From NCBI GenBank assembly GCA_020845495.1, contig JADLFM010000023.1:186001-250000 (forward strand): a stretch of DNA of 64,000 nucleotides, read 5' to 3'. Source of the stretch: Chloroflexota bacterium (GTDB taxonomy: Bacteria > Chloroflexota > UBA6077 > JACCZL01). The notes under the pieces were generated by a model that saw only the letters and a list, made by a program, of their open reading frames with translations, was not told the origin of the DNA and ran no database searches. Below are positions 46,015-55,264 of the stretch, piece after piece. A program made the translations under genes and the position numbers. Numbering within the stretch: position 1 is the first letter of the stretch; each line of letters opens with the position of its first letter.

Positions 46015-48513
46015 ATGCCTGGAGTCGCCCCGATGCCCGAACGACACACGAGCGCCCGCCCCGCCAAGTACGAGCCGGTCGAGTTCGAGACCCGCTGGCA
46101 GCAGCGATGGGCCGAGGACGGCCTGTACATCGCTTCCACCGACTCCGACCGGCCCAAGTACTACGCGCTCGTCATGTTCCCGTACACCTCGGGCGACCTC
46201 CACATCGGGCACTGGTACAACTTCGGAATCGCCGATGCGCACGCCCGCTACAAGCAGATGCAGGGCTTCAACGTACTGATGCCGATGGGCTTCGATGCCT
46301 TCGGGCTGCCGGCCGAGAACGCCGCTATCAAGCAAGGCACTCACCCGCACGCCTGGACGATGAAGAACATCGAGCGGATGACCGGCCAGGTCAAGACGAT
46401 CGGCGGGGTCTACGACTGGTCGAAGACGCTGGCGACCTGTCTGCCCGAGTATTACCGCTGGAATCAGTGGTTCTTCCTGAAGTTCTACGAGAAGGGGCTG
46501 GCCTACCGCGCCCAGGCGCCCGTCAACTGGTGCCCGAACGACCAGACGGTGCTGGCGAACGAGCAGGTCGTCGACGGCCGCTGCGAGCGCTGCGGCGCAC
46601 TAGTCGTGCGGCGCGACCTGGAGCAGTGGTTCTTCAAGATCACCGACTACGCCGACGAGCTGCTCGACTTCTCGGAGATCGAGTGGCCCGAGCGGGTCGA
46701 GGCGATGCAGAAGAACTGGATCGGCCGGTCCGAGGGGGTCGAGTTCGCGATCCCCGTCGACGGCCAGCCGGGCGCTGAGATCGCCGTGTACACCACCCGC
46801 GTCGATACCGTCTTCGGCATGACCTGGGTCGTCCTGGCGCCCGAGCATCCGCTCGTCGAGCGGCTGACCGCGCCCGAACAGCGTGAGGCCGTCCAGGCGT
46901 ACCAGGAGCAGACCCGCCGCCTGACCGAGATCGAACGCCTCTCCACCGAGAAGGAAAAGACCGGCGTCCCGCTGGGGACGTGTGCCGTCAACCCGGCCGA
47001 TGGGCGGAAGGTGCCGATCTGGATCGCGGATTACGTGCTGGGGAGCTATGGCACCGGCGCGATCATGGCCGTGCCATCCGGCGACGAGCGCGACTTCGAG
47101 TTCGCACAGCGGTTCAACCTGCCCGTCATTCCGGTCGTCGTGCCGGCGGACTGGGACGGCACAGCATTGAAGGAAGCGTATGTCGAGCCGGGCGTGATGG
47201 TGAACTCCGGCCAGTTCGACGGGCTACCCTCCGAAGAGGCGTGGGAGAAGATCGCCGACTGGTTCGAGGAGCGCGGCGTCGGCAGGCGGACGGTGAACTA
47301 CCGGCTGCGCGACTGGCTGATCTCCCGCCAGCGCTACTGGGGCACGCCGATCCCGATGCTCTACTGCCAGGGCGGGTGCGGGATCGTGCCGGTGCCGGAG
47401 TCCGATCTGCCGGTCGTACTGCCCGAAGACGCCGAATTCCGCCCGACCGGCGAGTCGCCGCTCGCGACAAACCCCGAGTTCGTGAACGCGGTCTGCCCCC
47501 GGTGTGGCGGTCCGGCCCGACGCGAGACGGACACCATGGACACGTTCATGGACTCGTCCTGGTACTTCCTGCGCTATGCCGATCCGCACTTCAACCAGGC
47601 GCCGGGCTTCGATCGACAGAAGGCGGCGTACTGGATGCCGGTCGATCAGTACATGGGCGGCGTCGAGCACGCCGTCATGCACCTGCTGTACTCGCGCTTC
47701 TTCACACGAGTGCTGCGCGACCTCGGCTACCTCGACTTCTCGGAGCCGTTCAAGCGCCTGTTTAACCAGGGCGCCATCCTCGGGCCAGACGGCTACCGGA
47801 TGAGCAAGAGCCGGGGGAACGTCGTCAACCCCGACGAGTACGTGAAGACGCTCGGGGCGGATACCGTCCGCTGCTACTTGATGTTCATCGGGCCGTGGGA
47901 CCAGGGCGGTCCCTGGAACCCGCAGGGCATCAGCGGCGTGCACAAGTTCCTGAACCGGGTCTGGACGCTCGCGACCGACGCCCGGCCCCGCGATGCGGCG
48001 TCGGCCGAGAAGCGCGACGTGGACGCGAAGCTGCGGCGGGCGCTCCATCAGACCATCCGCGATGTCACCGAAGACCTGGACAAATTCCGCTTCAATACGA
48101 TGCTCGCCAAGTTGATGACGCTCTCGAACACGATGCAGGATCTGGCCCCGGCGGCCTCGCGAGACGCCTGGGACGAGGCGGTGCGCGGCCTGCTGCTGAT
48201 GGTCGCGCCGAGCGCCCCCCACATCGCCGAAGAGTTGTGGACCGGGCAACTGGGGCTACCGTACAGCATTCACCAGCAGCCATGGCCGGCCTGGGATCCG
48301 GCGCTTGCGGCTGAAGACGAATTGACGATCCCGGTGTCGATCAACGGTAAGCCGCGCGGTGAACTGCGGATCCCCGCGTCGTTGCGCGACGATCAGGAGC
48401 AGGTCAAGGTGCTGGCGCTCGATCTACCGCGCGTCAAGGCGCTCGTGGATGGACAATCAGTGCGGCGCGTCATCTACGTACCGGGTAAGGTGCTGAATCT
48501 GGTGGTCGGATAG
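46015..48513 (+). CDS. leuS: Leucyl-tRNA synthetase
   Basis: Charges tRNA-Leu with leucine; class I synthetase of 832 residues, the normal bacterial size. HIGH is exact at residues 63-66 and the KMSKS loop reads RMSKS (595-599). A zinc-binding insert is visible (C-P-N-D and C-E-R-C, then C-P-R-C later), and the CP1 editing domain contains TTRVDTVFGMTWVVLAPEHPLV and GTGAIMAVPSGDERD. The ATG at 46015 or at 46033 could serve as start; neither has a strong ribosome-binding site. Monocistronic or followed by the TauE gene 34 bases on. Confidence 0.97.
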   Translation: MPGVAPMPERHTSARPAKYEPVEFETRWQQRWAEDGLYIASTDSDRPKYYALVMFPYTSGDLHIGHWYNFGIADAHARYKQMQGFNVLMPMGFDAFGLPAENAAIKQGTHPHAWTMKNIERMTGQVKTIGGVYDWSKTLATCLPEYYRWNQWFFLKFYEKGLAYRAQAPVNWCPNDQTVLANEQVVDGRCERCGALVVRRDLEQWFFKITDYADELLDFSEIEWPERVEAMQKNWIGRSEGVEFAIPVDGQPGAEIAVYTTRVDTVFGMTWVVLAPEHPLVERLTAPEQREAVQAYQEQTRRLTEIERLSTEKEKTGVPLGTCAVNPADGRKVPIWIADYVLGSYGTGAIMAVPSGDERDFEFAQRFNLPVIPVVVPADWDGTALKEAYVEPGVMVNSGQFDGLPSEEAWEKIADWFEERGVGRRTVNYRLRDWLISRQRYWGTPIPMLYCQGGCGIVPVPESDLPVVLPEDAEFRPTGESPLATNPEFVNAVCPRCGGPARRETDTMDTFMDSSWYFLRYADPHFNQAPGFDRQKAAYWMPVDQYMGGVEHAVMHLLYSRFFTRVLRDLGYLDFSEPFKRLFNQGAILGPDGYRMSKSRGNVVNPDEYVKTLGADTVRCYLMFIGPWDQGGPWNPQGISGVHKFLNRVWTLATDARPRDAASAEKRDVDAKLRRALHQTIRDVTEDLDKFRFNTMLAKLMTLSNTMQDLAPAASRDAWDEAVRGLLLMVAPSAPHIAEELWTGQLGLPYSIHQQPWPAWDPALAAEDELTIPVSINGKPRGELRIPASLRDDQEQVKVLALDLPRVKALVDGQSVRRVIYVPGKVLNLVVG

Positions 48514-48547
48514 GCCGGACGAAGACGAGAGGGCGCCGAGCAGGAGG

Positions 48548-49300
48548 ATGATCGAGCAGGACCCGGTCCGGCTGGGGTTGGTTCTGGCTGTCATCCTGGG
48601 CGCAGCGGTCATCAAGGGAGCCATCGGCTTCGGGTTCCCGCTGGTGGCCGCGCCGCTCGTCGCGACGATCCTCGACGCCCGCACCTCCGTGCTAGTGCTC
48701 TCACTTGCCTCGCTGTTCGGCAACGTCGGTGTGGCGCTGCGGGGCGGCGGCAACCGCCCGACGTTCCGGCGACTGGCGCCGATGCTCGCCGGCCTGCTCG
48801 TCGGGACGGTGTTCGGGGCGATCCTGCTCGCAAACCTCGACGCCGCTACTCTCGGCGTCATCGTCGGAGTAGCTGCGCTCGCGTTCGCCCTCGTGTCGAC
48901 CGCGAAGCCGAACCTGGCCGTGCCATCCCGCCTCGAGCGCTACCTGGCTCTCCCGATGGGGCTGGCCGGCGGCCTGCTCGGCGGGAGCACCAGTATCTTT
49001 GCCCCGCCCATCGTCTCGTACGTCCACGCCCTGCACCTGGACAAGCGCGAGTTCGTCTTCTTCGTCACCCTGCTCTACACCTTTGCCGGCATCACCCAGG
49101 TAGCCAGCTACGCGCGGCTCGACCTGTACGACGTGCCCGTGCTGCTGCTAGCACTGGCGACCTGTATCCCCAACGCGCTTGGCCTCTGGATCGGGGTGCG
49201 GATTCAGGACCGCATCGACCCCTTTGCATTCCGACGCCTGGTGCTGGTGGTGATCGCGCTGACCGGGCTGAACCTTATCGTGCACGGGCTGTGGCGGTAA
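48548..49300 (+). CDS. TauE/SafE family sulfite/organic anion exporter
   Basis: A 250-residue integral membrane protein with about eight TM helices in two related halves. The family pattern GAAVIKGAIGFGFPLVAAPLV is at the N-terminus and its second-half counterpart is GLAGGLLGGSTSIFAPPIVSYV. TauE/SafE proteins are thought to export sulfite, sulfoacetate or similar anions. GCAGGAGG lies just upstream of the ATG. The sulfopyruvate-decarboxylase-like pair 7 kb away hints at sulfonate metabolism but is not linked in an operon. Confidence 0.88.
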   Translation: MIEQDPVRLGLVLAVILGAAVIKGAIGFGFPLVAAPLVATILDARTSVLVLSLASLFGNVGVALRGGGNRPTFRRLAPMLAGLLVGTVFGAILLANLDAATLGVIVGVAALAFALVSTAKPNLAVPSRLERYLALPMGLAGGLLGGSTSIFAPPIVSYVHALHLDKREFVFFVTLLYTFAGITQVASYARLDLYDVPVLLLALATCIPNALGLWIGVRIQDRIDPFAFRRLVLVVIALTGLNLIVHGLWR

Positions 49301-49344
49301 CAGTCCCACGTCCCGGACTGCCCGTTCATCCGCAGGGCACGCCC

Positions 49345-49716
49345 TTACCCCGAACTGCCGGTCGACCGCTCGTCAAGCGTCGAGAAAGACGAAAGCAGCG
49401 TAGCAATCGAGTCGACCCTGGCCCCCGGCACGTCCAGCACGATCCGGTCGCCCATCATCGCGTGGACGTGCTCGTACGGCACGTAGACCATACCGCTTGG
49501 ACCGATGCCCATGCCGAGGTCCCGATCGATGAGGAAGTCGCCAGATCGGACCTCTTTGACCTGACCGATCTCGTCGCCGGCAGCGTCGCATACGTACATC
49601 CCGGTCTCGATCAGCGGCCTCCAGGCGCGTGCGGCCGAGGAGGCGCCGCACTCGGCCGCGGTCATGATGGGGTGATGGTCCCGCTGCGGTCGTTCAGCCT
49701 CACGATAGGCGCCCAT
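49345..49716 (-). CDS. DUF2171/PRC-barrel-like small protein
   Basis: A 123-residue protein. After a hydrophilic N-terminus, residues about 35-105 form a PRC-barrel-like fold: LIETGMYVCDAAGDEIGQVKEV, GDFLIDRD, MVYVPYEHVHAMMGDRIVLDV, matching the DUF2171 pattern (G-x-x-V, IG-x-V, Y-I/V-P, V-x-L). Function unknown. The ATG at 49716 has GAGGAGG four bases upstream. Convergent with the TauE gene. Confidence 0.75.
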   Translation of the reverse strand: MGAYREAERPQRDHHPIMTAAECGASSAARAWRPLIETGMYVCDAAGDEIGQVKEVRSGDFLIDRDLGMGIGPSGMVYVPYEHVHAMMGDRIVLDVPGARVDSIATLLSSFSTLDERSTGSSG

Positions 49717-50159
49717 ACACCCTCCTCGCCGCCGGCGTGGTTCAGCCCCGGTCTGGATCGCTTGACCCTGCATCCACGCGAGCCGGTTCGCGCCGTAGCC
49801 GCGCCCCGGCCGGCGCGGCTGCTGGCGCTCGAACGGAGCTCCGAACCCGTTTCATCCAGGTACGAGCAAGGGGCGTGCCCGCGTCAGAGACGCCGAAGGC
49901 CGTTGTGCCCGGACGCCGAGCCCGTTGCCCGGTCGACAGTCGAACCCGGAGACAGCGCGAATCTCCGCGACGGAGCGGTGTGGTCTGCTTTCTGCGTGGA
50001 TATTTGACGAGAACGCGGGACACCACCGGTCCAGGTAGTGACGCACATTCCCGCCGCGGGCTTGCGTTGATAGGCGTGAGCCATGCAGGCGGCTTCCCGA
50101 CGGGCACTACGCAGGCCGGCGAGAGCCGGTGACCGACACCCAGCCGGGGAGGATAAGAC
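49717..50159. other. Intergenic region without recognised genes
   Basis: 443 bases between divergent genes. Frames on both strands are short and arginine/proline-rich. TTGACG near 50005 could be a -35 element for the downstream gene but no matching -10 follows at normal spacing. Confidence 0.35.
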
Positions 50160-50795
50160 ATGCCTGCGCAACCATCGCCAATGGACCGCCGAGCGGTGGA
50201 TCGTCCACTACGTCCACTACTAGGTGTAGATTACCCGCCCACGGACTTTCTGCCCGGTGACCGCCCGATCGTCAGCGGGCAGGAGATCATCGACCAGTCG
50301 CAGGACGCTGCCGAGGAGCAGCAAGAGATTCAGAAGGAAGCGCGCATCGAGCAACGTGAGGCCATGCTGGAAGGCTCCGACGCGCCATCGGTCCGCTTCT
50401 GGTGGTCCGGCCGCAACAGGATCGCGATGATCCTCACCGCGCTCGCCGCTGCCTTCACGCTGGCCCTGTTCTTCTTCCCGATTGCTGTGCCCCAGGCGCG
50501 CGGCCAGTTCGGGATATCCTGGGGCATCGGCGTCATCCTGGTGACGATTGGCTACCTCGCCGGCTTCGTCCTGGCCGACAACCGCCCCGGCCTGGCGCGC
50601 ACGATCCTGGTGATCGTTGCCGTGCTGCAAATCCTGGGCGGCGTCGTCTCGGGAATCGAGGTCACCGACAACGACATCGGGCATGGCGCACTGGCCTCGC
50701 TATACGACGTCATTCCGGCCTTCGTGGCGCTCGTCGCGGCGTTCCTGATCCACAAGGTCGGAAGATCCGAGCGCCCCAGCGCGCCTGAGTGGTAG
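50160..50795 (+). CDS. Hypothetical membrane protein
   Basis: A 211-residue protein with a ~75-residue hydrophilic, glutamate/glutamine-rich N-terminus (IIDQSQDAAEEQQEIQKEARIEQREAML, probably coiled coil) and four TM helices (MILTALAAAFTLALFFFPIAV, GIGVILVTIGYLAGFVLA, ILVIVAVLQILGGVVSGI, VIPAFVALVAAFLIHKV). GGGGAGGATAAGAC precedes the ATG. No family recognised. Confidence 0.75.
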   Translation: MPAQPSPMDRRAVDRPLRPLLGVDYPPTDFLPGDRPIVSGQEIIDQSQDAAEEQQEIQKEARIEQREAMLEGSDAPSVRFWWSGRNRIAMILTALAAAFTLALFFFPIAVPQARGQFGISWGIGVILVTIGYLAGFVLADNRPGLARTILVIVAVLQILGGVVSGIEVTDNDIGHGALASLYDVIPAFVALVAAFLIHKVGRSERPSAPEW

Positions 50796-51156
50796 GCGTG
50801 TCCGGACCGTGGGTGTGCCCGCACGAAGTCCATGCGATCTTCTGGCGGTCCGGCGCATCAACCTGGCGGCATGAGCCATCGAAAGCGCGTTCACCCAGCC
50901 CCGGCCAGCCATCGGCGCCACTCCTCTCGAACGTGGGGCGGCGCCACCTGGCCGGCGCCACCTGGCCGGCGCCACCTGGCCGGCGCCACCTGACCGGCGC
51001 CACCTGACCGGCGCCACCTGACCGGCGCCAGTTTGCTGGACGGCCATATGACTGGCCGTCGCGTACGCTCGATGCCCATCATTCGAGGAGCGGCGCGCGG
51101 GGCCGGCAACACCTTTGGCTGGCGACGACCCTCGCGATCTGGCTCCGGGAGCAGCT
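50796..51156. other. Intergenic region with minisatellite before der
   Basis: 361 bases of noncoding DNA. The centre is a 14-bp tandem repeat (50941-51030). The der ribosome-binding site is at its 3' end. No other structure recognised. Confidence 0.5.
50941..51030. repeat. 14-bp tandem repeat, 6 copies plus a partial
   Basis: Units GCGCCACCTGGCCG (copies 1-3, starting 50941, 50955, 50969) and GCGCCACCTGACCG (copies 4-6, starting 50983, 50997, 51011), then GCGCCA. The single-base change is shared by the last three copies, which points to expansion by block duplication. Confidence 0.95.
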
Positions 51157-52512
51157 ATGGCACGGCCGGTCGTGGCCATCGTCGGCCGACCGAACGTCGG
51201 CAAGTCCACACTCTTCAATCGCCTCATCGGCGAGCAGCGGGCGGTCATGCACGACGTGCCGGGCACTACCCGCGACCGGCTCTACGGCACCGCCGACTGG
51301 CGCGGGCACGAGTTCACCGTCATCGACACCGGCGGCATCGGCCTGGAGACCGACGTGCTGACCGGCCCGGGTGATCCATCACGCTGGGGCAGCCTGCCGC
51401 TCTCGCATATTCTGGAGCAGGCCCAGGAGGCAATGGACGAGGCCGACGTCATCGTGTTCCTGGTGGACGCGCAGGCCGGTCCGGCCGCCTCCGATCAGGA
51501 CGTGGCAAACCTGCTGCGCCGCTCGAAGAAGCCGGTCGTGCTGGGGGCGAACAAGGCCGAGGGCAAGCAGAAGAACCTGCATACCATCGAGTTCTACGAG
51601 CTCGGGCTTGGCGACCCGATCCCGATCTCGGCGATCCACGGCATCGGAACGGGCGATCTTCTCGACGAGGTGGTCGATCGAATCCCGCCGGCTCCCGAGC
51701 AGGCCGAGGACGAGCCGGACCTCTCGATTGCCATCGTCGGGCGCCCGAACGTCGGGAAGTCGTCGCTGCTGAACCGACTGCTCGGCAAGGATCGCGCGAT
51801 CGTCAGCGACATTCCTGGCACCACCCGTGATGCCATCGACACGGAGCTACGCTGGGAGGGGATGCGGGTCAGCCTGATCGACACGGCTGGCATCCGGCGG
51901 CGCGGCCGGATCGAGCAAGGCGTGGAGAAGTTCAGCGTGCTGCGGGCCGTTCGGGCAATCGAGCGGGCGGAAGTCGCGGTGCTAGTGCTCGACGCGACGA
52001 GCGGCGTCACCGCTCAGGATACCCACGTCGCTGGCTACGTGCAGGAGGCGAAGAAAGGACTGATCGTCGCCGTCAACAAGTGGGATCTGCTGGAGAAAGA
52101 TAACCGGACCGCCCTGGAGTACACGGCGATGATCCGGCGCGACTTGAACTTCGTCGACTGGGCGCCGATTGTCTTCATCTCGGCCATGACGGGCCAGCGC
52201 GCCCGCAAGGTGCTGGAGCTCACCCGTGACGTCCAGGCCGAGCGCGACAAGCGAGTGACCACCCCGAAGCTGATCGAGGTGGTTCGGGCGGCGGTTGCCC
52301 GGCACCCCCGCAGCGAGTCCGGCAAGCAACTCAAAATCTACTACGCGACTCAGGCCGACATCCGCCCGCCCACCTTCGTCTTCTTCGTCAACGACCCGAA
52401 ACTGTTGCACTTCACCTACCAGCGGTACCTGGAGAACCAGCTACGGCAGGCGTTCGGCTTCGAGGGAACGGCGATCCGTCTGGTGTTCCGAGGCCGCGAG
52501 CAGCGAGACTGA
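51157..52512 (+). CDS. der: Ribosome assembly GTPase Der (EngA)
   Basis: Tandem-GTPase protein needed for 50S ribosome maturation; 451 residues. Two complete G domains: first GRPNVGKSTLFN (from residue 8) with PGTTRDRL and IDTGG, second GRPNVGKSSLLN (from about residue 195) with PGTTRDAID, DTAG and NKWD. The G4 motif of the first domain reads NKAEG in place of N-K-x-D. The C-terminal KH-like domain ends with FGFEGTAIRLVFRGR. ATG at 51157 has GGGAG five bases upstream; an in-frame TTG at 51115 is less likely. Confidence 0.96.
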   Translation: MARPVVAIVGRPNVGKSTLFNRLIGEQRAVMHDVPGTTRDRLYGTADWRGHEFTVIDTGGIGLETDVLTGPGDPSRWGSLPLSHILEQAQEAMDEADVIVFLVDAQAGPAASDQDVANLLRRSKKPVVLGANKAEGKQKNLHTIEFYELGLGDPIPISAIHGIGTGDLLDEVVDRIPPAPEQAEDEPDLSIAIVGRPNVGKSSLLNRLLGKDRAIVSDIPGTTRDAIDTELRWEGMRVSLIDTAGIRRRGRIEQGVEKFSVLRAVRAIERAEVAVLVLDATSGVTAQDTHVAGYVQEAKKGLIVAVNKWDLLEKDNRTALEYTAMIRRDLNFVDWAPIVFISAMTGQRARKVLELTRDVQAERDKRVTTPKLIEVVRAAVARHPRSESGKQLKIYYATQADIRPPTFVFFVNDPKLLHFTYQRYLENQLRQAFGFEGTAIRLVFRGREQRD

Positions 52513-52722
52513 CGGTTCGGGGCAGAGACCGTGGAGACCACCGGCCGGCCGGTGGTCCCCAGGCTCCTCCCTCGACACTGGCCGCTACCCACTGCTGCCA
52601 TCCATGCTTTCCACCGCCATTCGTCATACAGACGGCTCAATCGTGAACCGACGGTATGCCGCCAGGCGCCTTACGGTGCTCGTGCAGGCGAGTCGATCCG
52701 AGGCGGTCAAGGAGTTTGATCC

Positions 52723-53022
52723 ATGAATATCGGTGAAGCCGGCGACCGCTGGAGCCTGGCGCGTGTCGTTGTGGCCGCGCTCGCTGTCGGGGTAGTGCTC
52801 GGCGCGCTGGGCTACGTCTTCGATCTCGTCGCCGGCCCGACGATCGGCATGTCTGGCTGGTGGACGGTGTGCTTCTTCGGCGGGATCATCCTGGGCGCGG
52901 CGAAGCAGGGCGTCCGCGAGTTCGCGGTGCCCCGCCCCGAGGAGCGGGCCGCGCTCGCCGCCGAGGCGCGTGCAGCGGCGGCAGCGGAGCCCGGCCCATC
53001 TGTCGACCAGGGCAGCGCGTGA
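52723..53022 (+). CDS. Hypothetical small membrane protein
   Basis: A 99-residue protein with two hydrophobic segments (VVVAALAVGVVLGALGYVFDLVA and GWWTVCFFGGIILGA) and an alanine/glutamate-rich cytoplasmic tail. AAGGAG lies eight bases before the ATG. No family recognised. Placed 210 bases after der; convergent with the enolase-family gene. Confidence 0.65.
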   Translation: MNIGEAGDRWSLARVVVAALAVGVVLGALGYVFDLVAGPTIGMSGWWTVCFFGGIILGAAKQGVREFAVPRPEERAALAAEARAAAAAEPGPSVDQGSA

Positions 53023-53065
53023 ACTGTGTGGCGGCCAGGGATGGGGCGCGGGAGCCGCGTAGGGA

Positions 53066-54214
53066 TCAGTCGCGGAGCCGGTAGAGGCGCGAGCGGCGCG
53101 GGCGCGGGAAGACGTAAGTCTGCTCCACCGTCTCGTCGCTCGGAGGCGAGAGGTTACGGTCGGCCGGGTGGGCGAGCGCGACTTGTGGGTCGAACTCGAT
53201 ACCGAGGCCCGGCCTGGTGGGCACCTCGATCTGGCTGTTCGCGATCGCGAGCGGGGTGGCCACGTCGTAGCGCCAGGGCACATCATCTTCGAGGTGTTCG
53301 AGGATCAGGCAGTTCGGGATCGAGGCCAGCAGGTGGACGGCTGCCGCCTCGGCCACCGGGCCGTTCGAACCGTCGTGTGGGGCGACCGCAATGTGATGCG
53401 CCTCAGCCATTCCGGCGATCTTCTTCATCTGGCTGAAACCGCCGGCCCGGCCCATGTCCGGCTGGATCACGTCGAGAATCTCCCGTTCGATCAGTTCGCG
53501 GAAGCCCCAGATCGTCGAGACACGCTCGCCGGCCGCCAGTGGCACGTCAATGGCTTCGGCGACCGTCGCCAGCGCCTCGACGTTCTCGGGCGGAACCGGA
53601 TCCTCGTAGAAGAGGATGTCGTATTCGCCAAGCTCCTGCCCGATCCGAATTGCGTCGCGCACGCTCAGCCAGGGCGGGCCGTGCAGATCGGTCATCAGGT
53701 CGACGTCCTCACCGAGCGCCCGCCGAACGTCGCGGATCAGCCGAACTGGCGCTTCCAGGCTGGAGCATTTGAGCGCGTCGAAGCCCCGGCCGACTAGTTC
53801 CTGTGCTCGCTCGACGGTGCTGGCGTGGGCGTAGACCCGCACCGTGTCGCGAACCCGCCCGCCGAGCAGGTCGCACACGGGCCTGTTCAGCGCTTTCCCA
53901 AGGATGTCCCAGAGCGCGATCTCGATCCCGGTGATCGCGCCGGCCCCGACGACGCCGGTCATGCCGTGGCCCATCATCGCAATGAACATCTTCTGCCAGA
54001 GCCGCTCGATGCGGGTCGGGTCTTCGCCGACGACGACATGTCTGAGGTCGTCGATGGCGGTCTGGATCACGCGGGGCCAGCCGCTCGCCTCGCCGATGCC
54101 GGTGATTCCCTCGTCGGTGTGGACTTCGACGAAGCACCAGTTGCGGGCGGCCCAGCCGCCCGGCCGGTTCGCCGCCACCAGGTAGGTCTTGACGTCCGTG
54201 ATGCGCACGCTCAT
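53066..54214 (-). CDS. Enolase superfamily (mandelate racemase/muconate lactonizing) enzyme
   Basis: A 383-residue sugar-acid dehydratase or racemase candidate. The N-terminal capping domain (ITDVKTYLVAANRPGG, VEVHTDEGITGIGEAS) is followed by the barrel with LKCSS, the metal ligands in LMTDLHGPPW (Asp), YEDPVPP (Glu) and LAAGERV (Glu), and DVIQPDMGRAGG and VAPHDGSNG (His). That His-Asp/Glu set is typical of galactonate/gluconate dehydratase-like members that abstract a proton alpha to the carboxylate. The start at 54214 (AAGGT upstream) fits the family N-terminus. Divergent from an SMP-30 lactonase, which suggests a sugar lactone to sugar acid to 2-keto-3-deoxy acid route. Confidence 0.9.
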   Translation of the reverse strand: MSVRITDVKTYLVAANRPGGWAARNWCFVEVHTDEGITGIGEASGWPRVIQTAIDDLRHVVVGEDPTRIERLWQKMFIAMMGHGMTGVVGAGAITGIEIALWDILGKALNRPVCDLLGGRVRDTVRVYAHASTVERAQELVGRGFDALKCSSLEAPVRLIRDVRRALGEDVDLMTDLHGPPWLSVRDAIRIGQELGEYDILFYEDPVPPENVEALATVAEAIDVPLAAGERVSTIWGFRELIEREILDVIQPDMGRAGGFSQMKKIAGMAEAHHIAVAPHDGSNGPVAEAAAVHLLASIPNCLILEHLEDDVPWRYDVATPLAIANSQIEVPTRPGLGIEFDPQVALAHPADRNLSPPSDETVEQTYVFPRPRRSRLYRLRD

Positions 54215-54339
54215 CACCTTCAGCCGCCGCGCTCGTGACGACGCGTCCAACGGCGGCTCGACACCATCTGCGTCTGTGGCACTATAGCTGACAGATTTCG
54301 CCCATGAAGTCTCACGCGCTGCGCCGGAGGCTCGTCTCA

Positions 54340-55203
54340 ATGTGGACCTTCGAAGCCGTCGCCGGGCCGTATTCGTTCACGGAAGGCCCGGTCTGGGATG
54401 GCAGTACGCTCCGTTTCGCCGACATCCGCAACAGCCGGATCATGCAATACGACCCGACGACAGGTGCCTGCACGGTCTTTGCGACCGACACGAACGACGC
54501 CAACGGCCTGACCCTCGACCGCCAGGGGCGCCTGATCGTCTGCGAGGGCAAGGGTGACGGCCGCCGGGTCGCACGCTACGAGGCCAATGGGAGCCGCACC
54601 GTGCTCGTCGACCGCTACGAAGGGCGGCGGTTGAACAGCCCGAACGACGTCATCGTCGACAGCCGGGGCCGCATCTGGTTCAGCGATCCACGCTACGGCG
54701 ACCGGAGCGGCATGGCGCTCGAGCACGAGTCGATTTATCGGCTCGATCCACGGTCAGACGGCGGCTACGACGTAACCCGGGTCACCGTCGATACGGCCCG
54801 CCCGAATGGGCTGGCCCTCTCGCCGGACGAGCGGACGCTCTACGTCGCGGAGTCGCCGCCAGCCCCGGAGGGGACGCGCCAGTTGCGGGTGTATCCGGTT
54901 CACGCTGATGGCAGCCTGGGGCCGTACCGCGTGCTCCACGACTTCGGGCCGCATCGGGGGATCGACGGCATGCGCATCGACGCCGAGGGGAACGTCGTGG
55001 CGGCGTGCGGCTGGGCCGACAGCGGGCCGGGGCCGCGCATCGCGGTCTTCGCGCCGGATGGGCAGGTCGTGGCCGAGCACCCGACGCCGACCAACCCGAC
55101 GAACTGCTGCTTCGGTGAGGCCGACCTGAGCGCGCTCTACGTTACCGGCTACGACGGACGCCTCTACCGCGCTCAAACGGAACGTCGTGGCTCCCGCCGC
55201 TGA
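54340..55203 (+). CDS. SMP-30/gluconolactonase family protein
   Basis: A 287-residue six-bladed beta-propeller hydrolase of sugar lactones. TEGPVWD supplies the N-terminal metal glutamate; LNSPNDVIVDSRGRIWFSDPRYG contains the conserved Asn and the surrounding blade, and RPNGLALSPDERTLYVAES and GIDGMRIDAEGNVV carry the remaining metal ligands (Asn, Asp). The ATG at 54340 has GGAGG nine bases upstream; the ATG at 54304 lacks one. Pairs divergently with the enolase-family dehydratase. Confidence 0.92.
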   Translation: MWTFEAVAGPYSFTEGPVWDGSTLRFADIRNSRIMQYDPTTGACTVFATDTNDANGLTLDRQGRLIVCEGKGDGRRVARYEANGSRTVLVDRYEGRRLNSPNDVIVDSRGRIWFSDPRYGDRSGMALEHESIYRLDPRSDGGYDVTRVTVDTARPNGLALSPDERTLYVAESPPAPEGTRQLRVYPVHADGSLGPYRVLHDFGPHRGIDGMRIDAEGNVVAACGWADSGPGPRIAVFAPDGQVVAEHPTPTNPTNCCFGEADLSALYVTGYDGRLYRAQTERRGSRR

Positions 55204-55264
55204 CCGGGCCGACGGCGATCGGGCGGCCGGAAGAGATGTCCGTACGGCCGCCCGACCTCTTCGG

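Noticed and set aside
50941..51030. CRISPR-like array
   Set aside because: Units of 14 bp are directly adjacent with no spacers and no cas genes; the same applies to the other tandem repeats.
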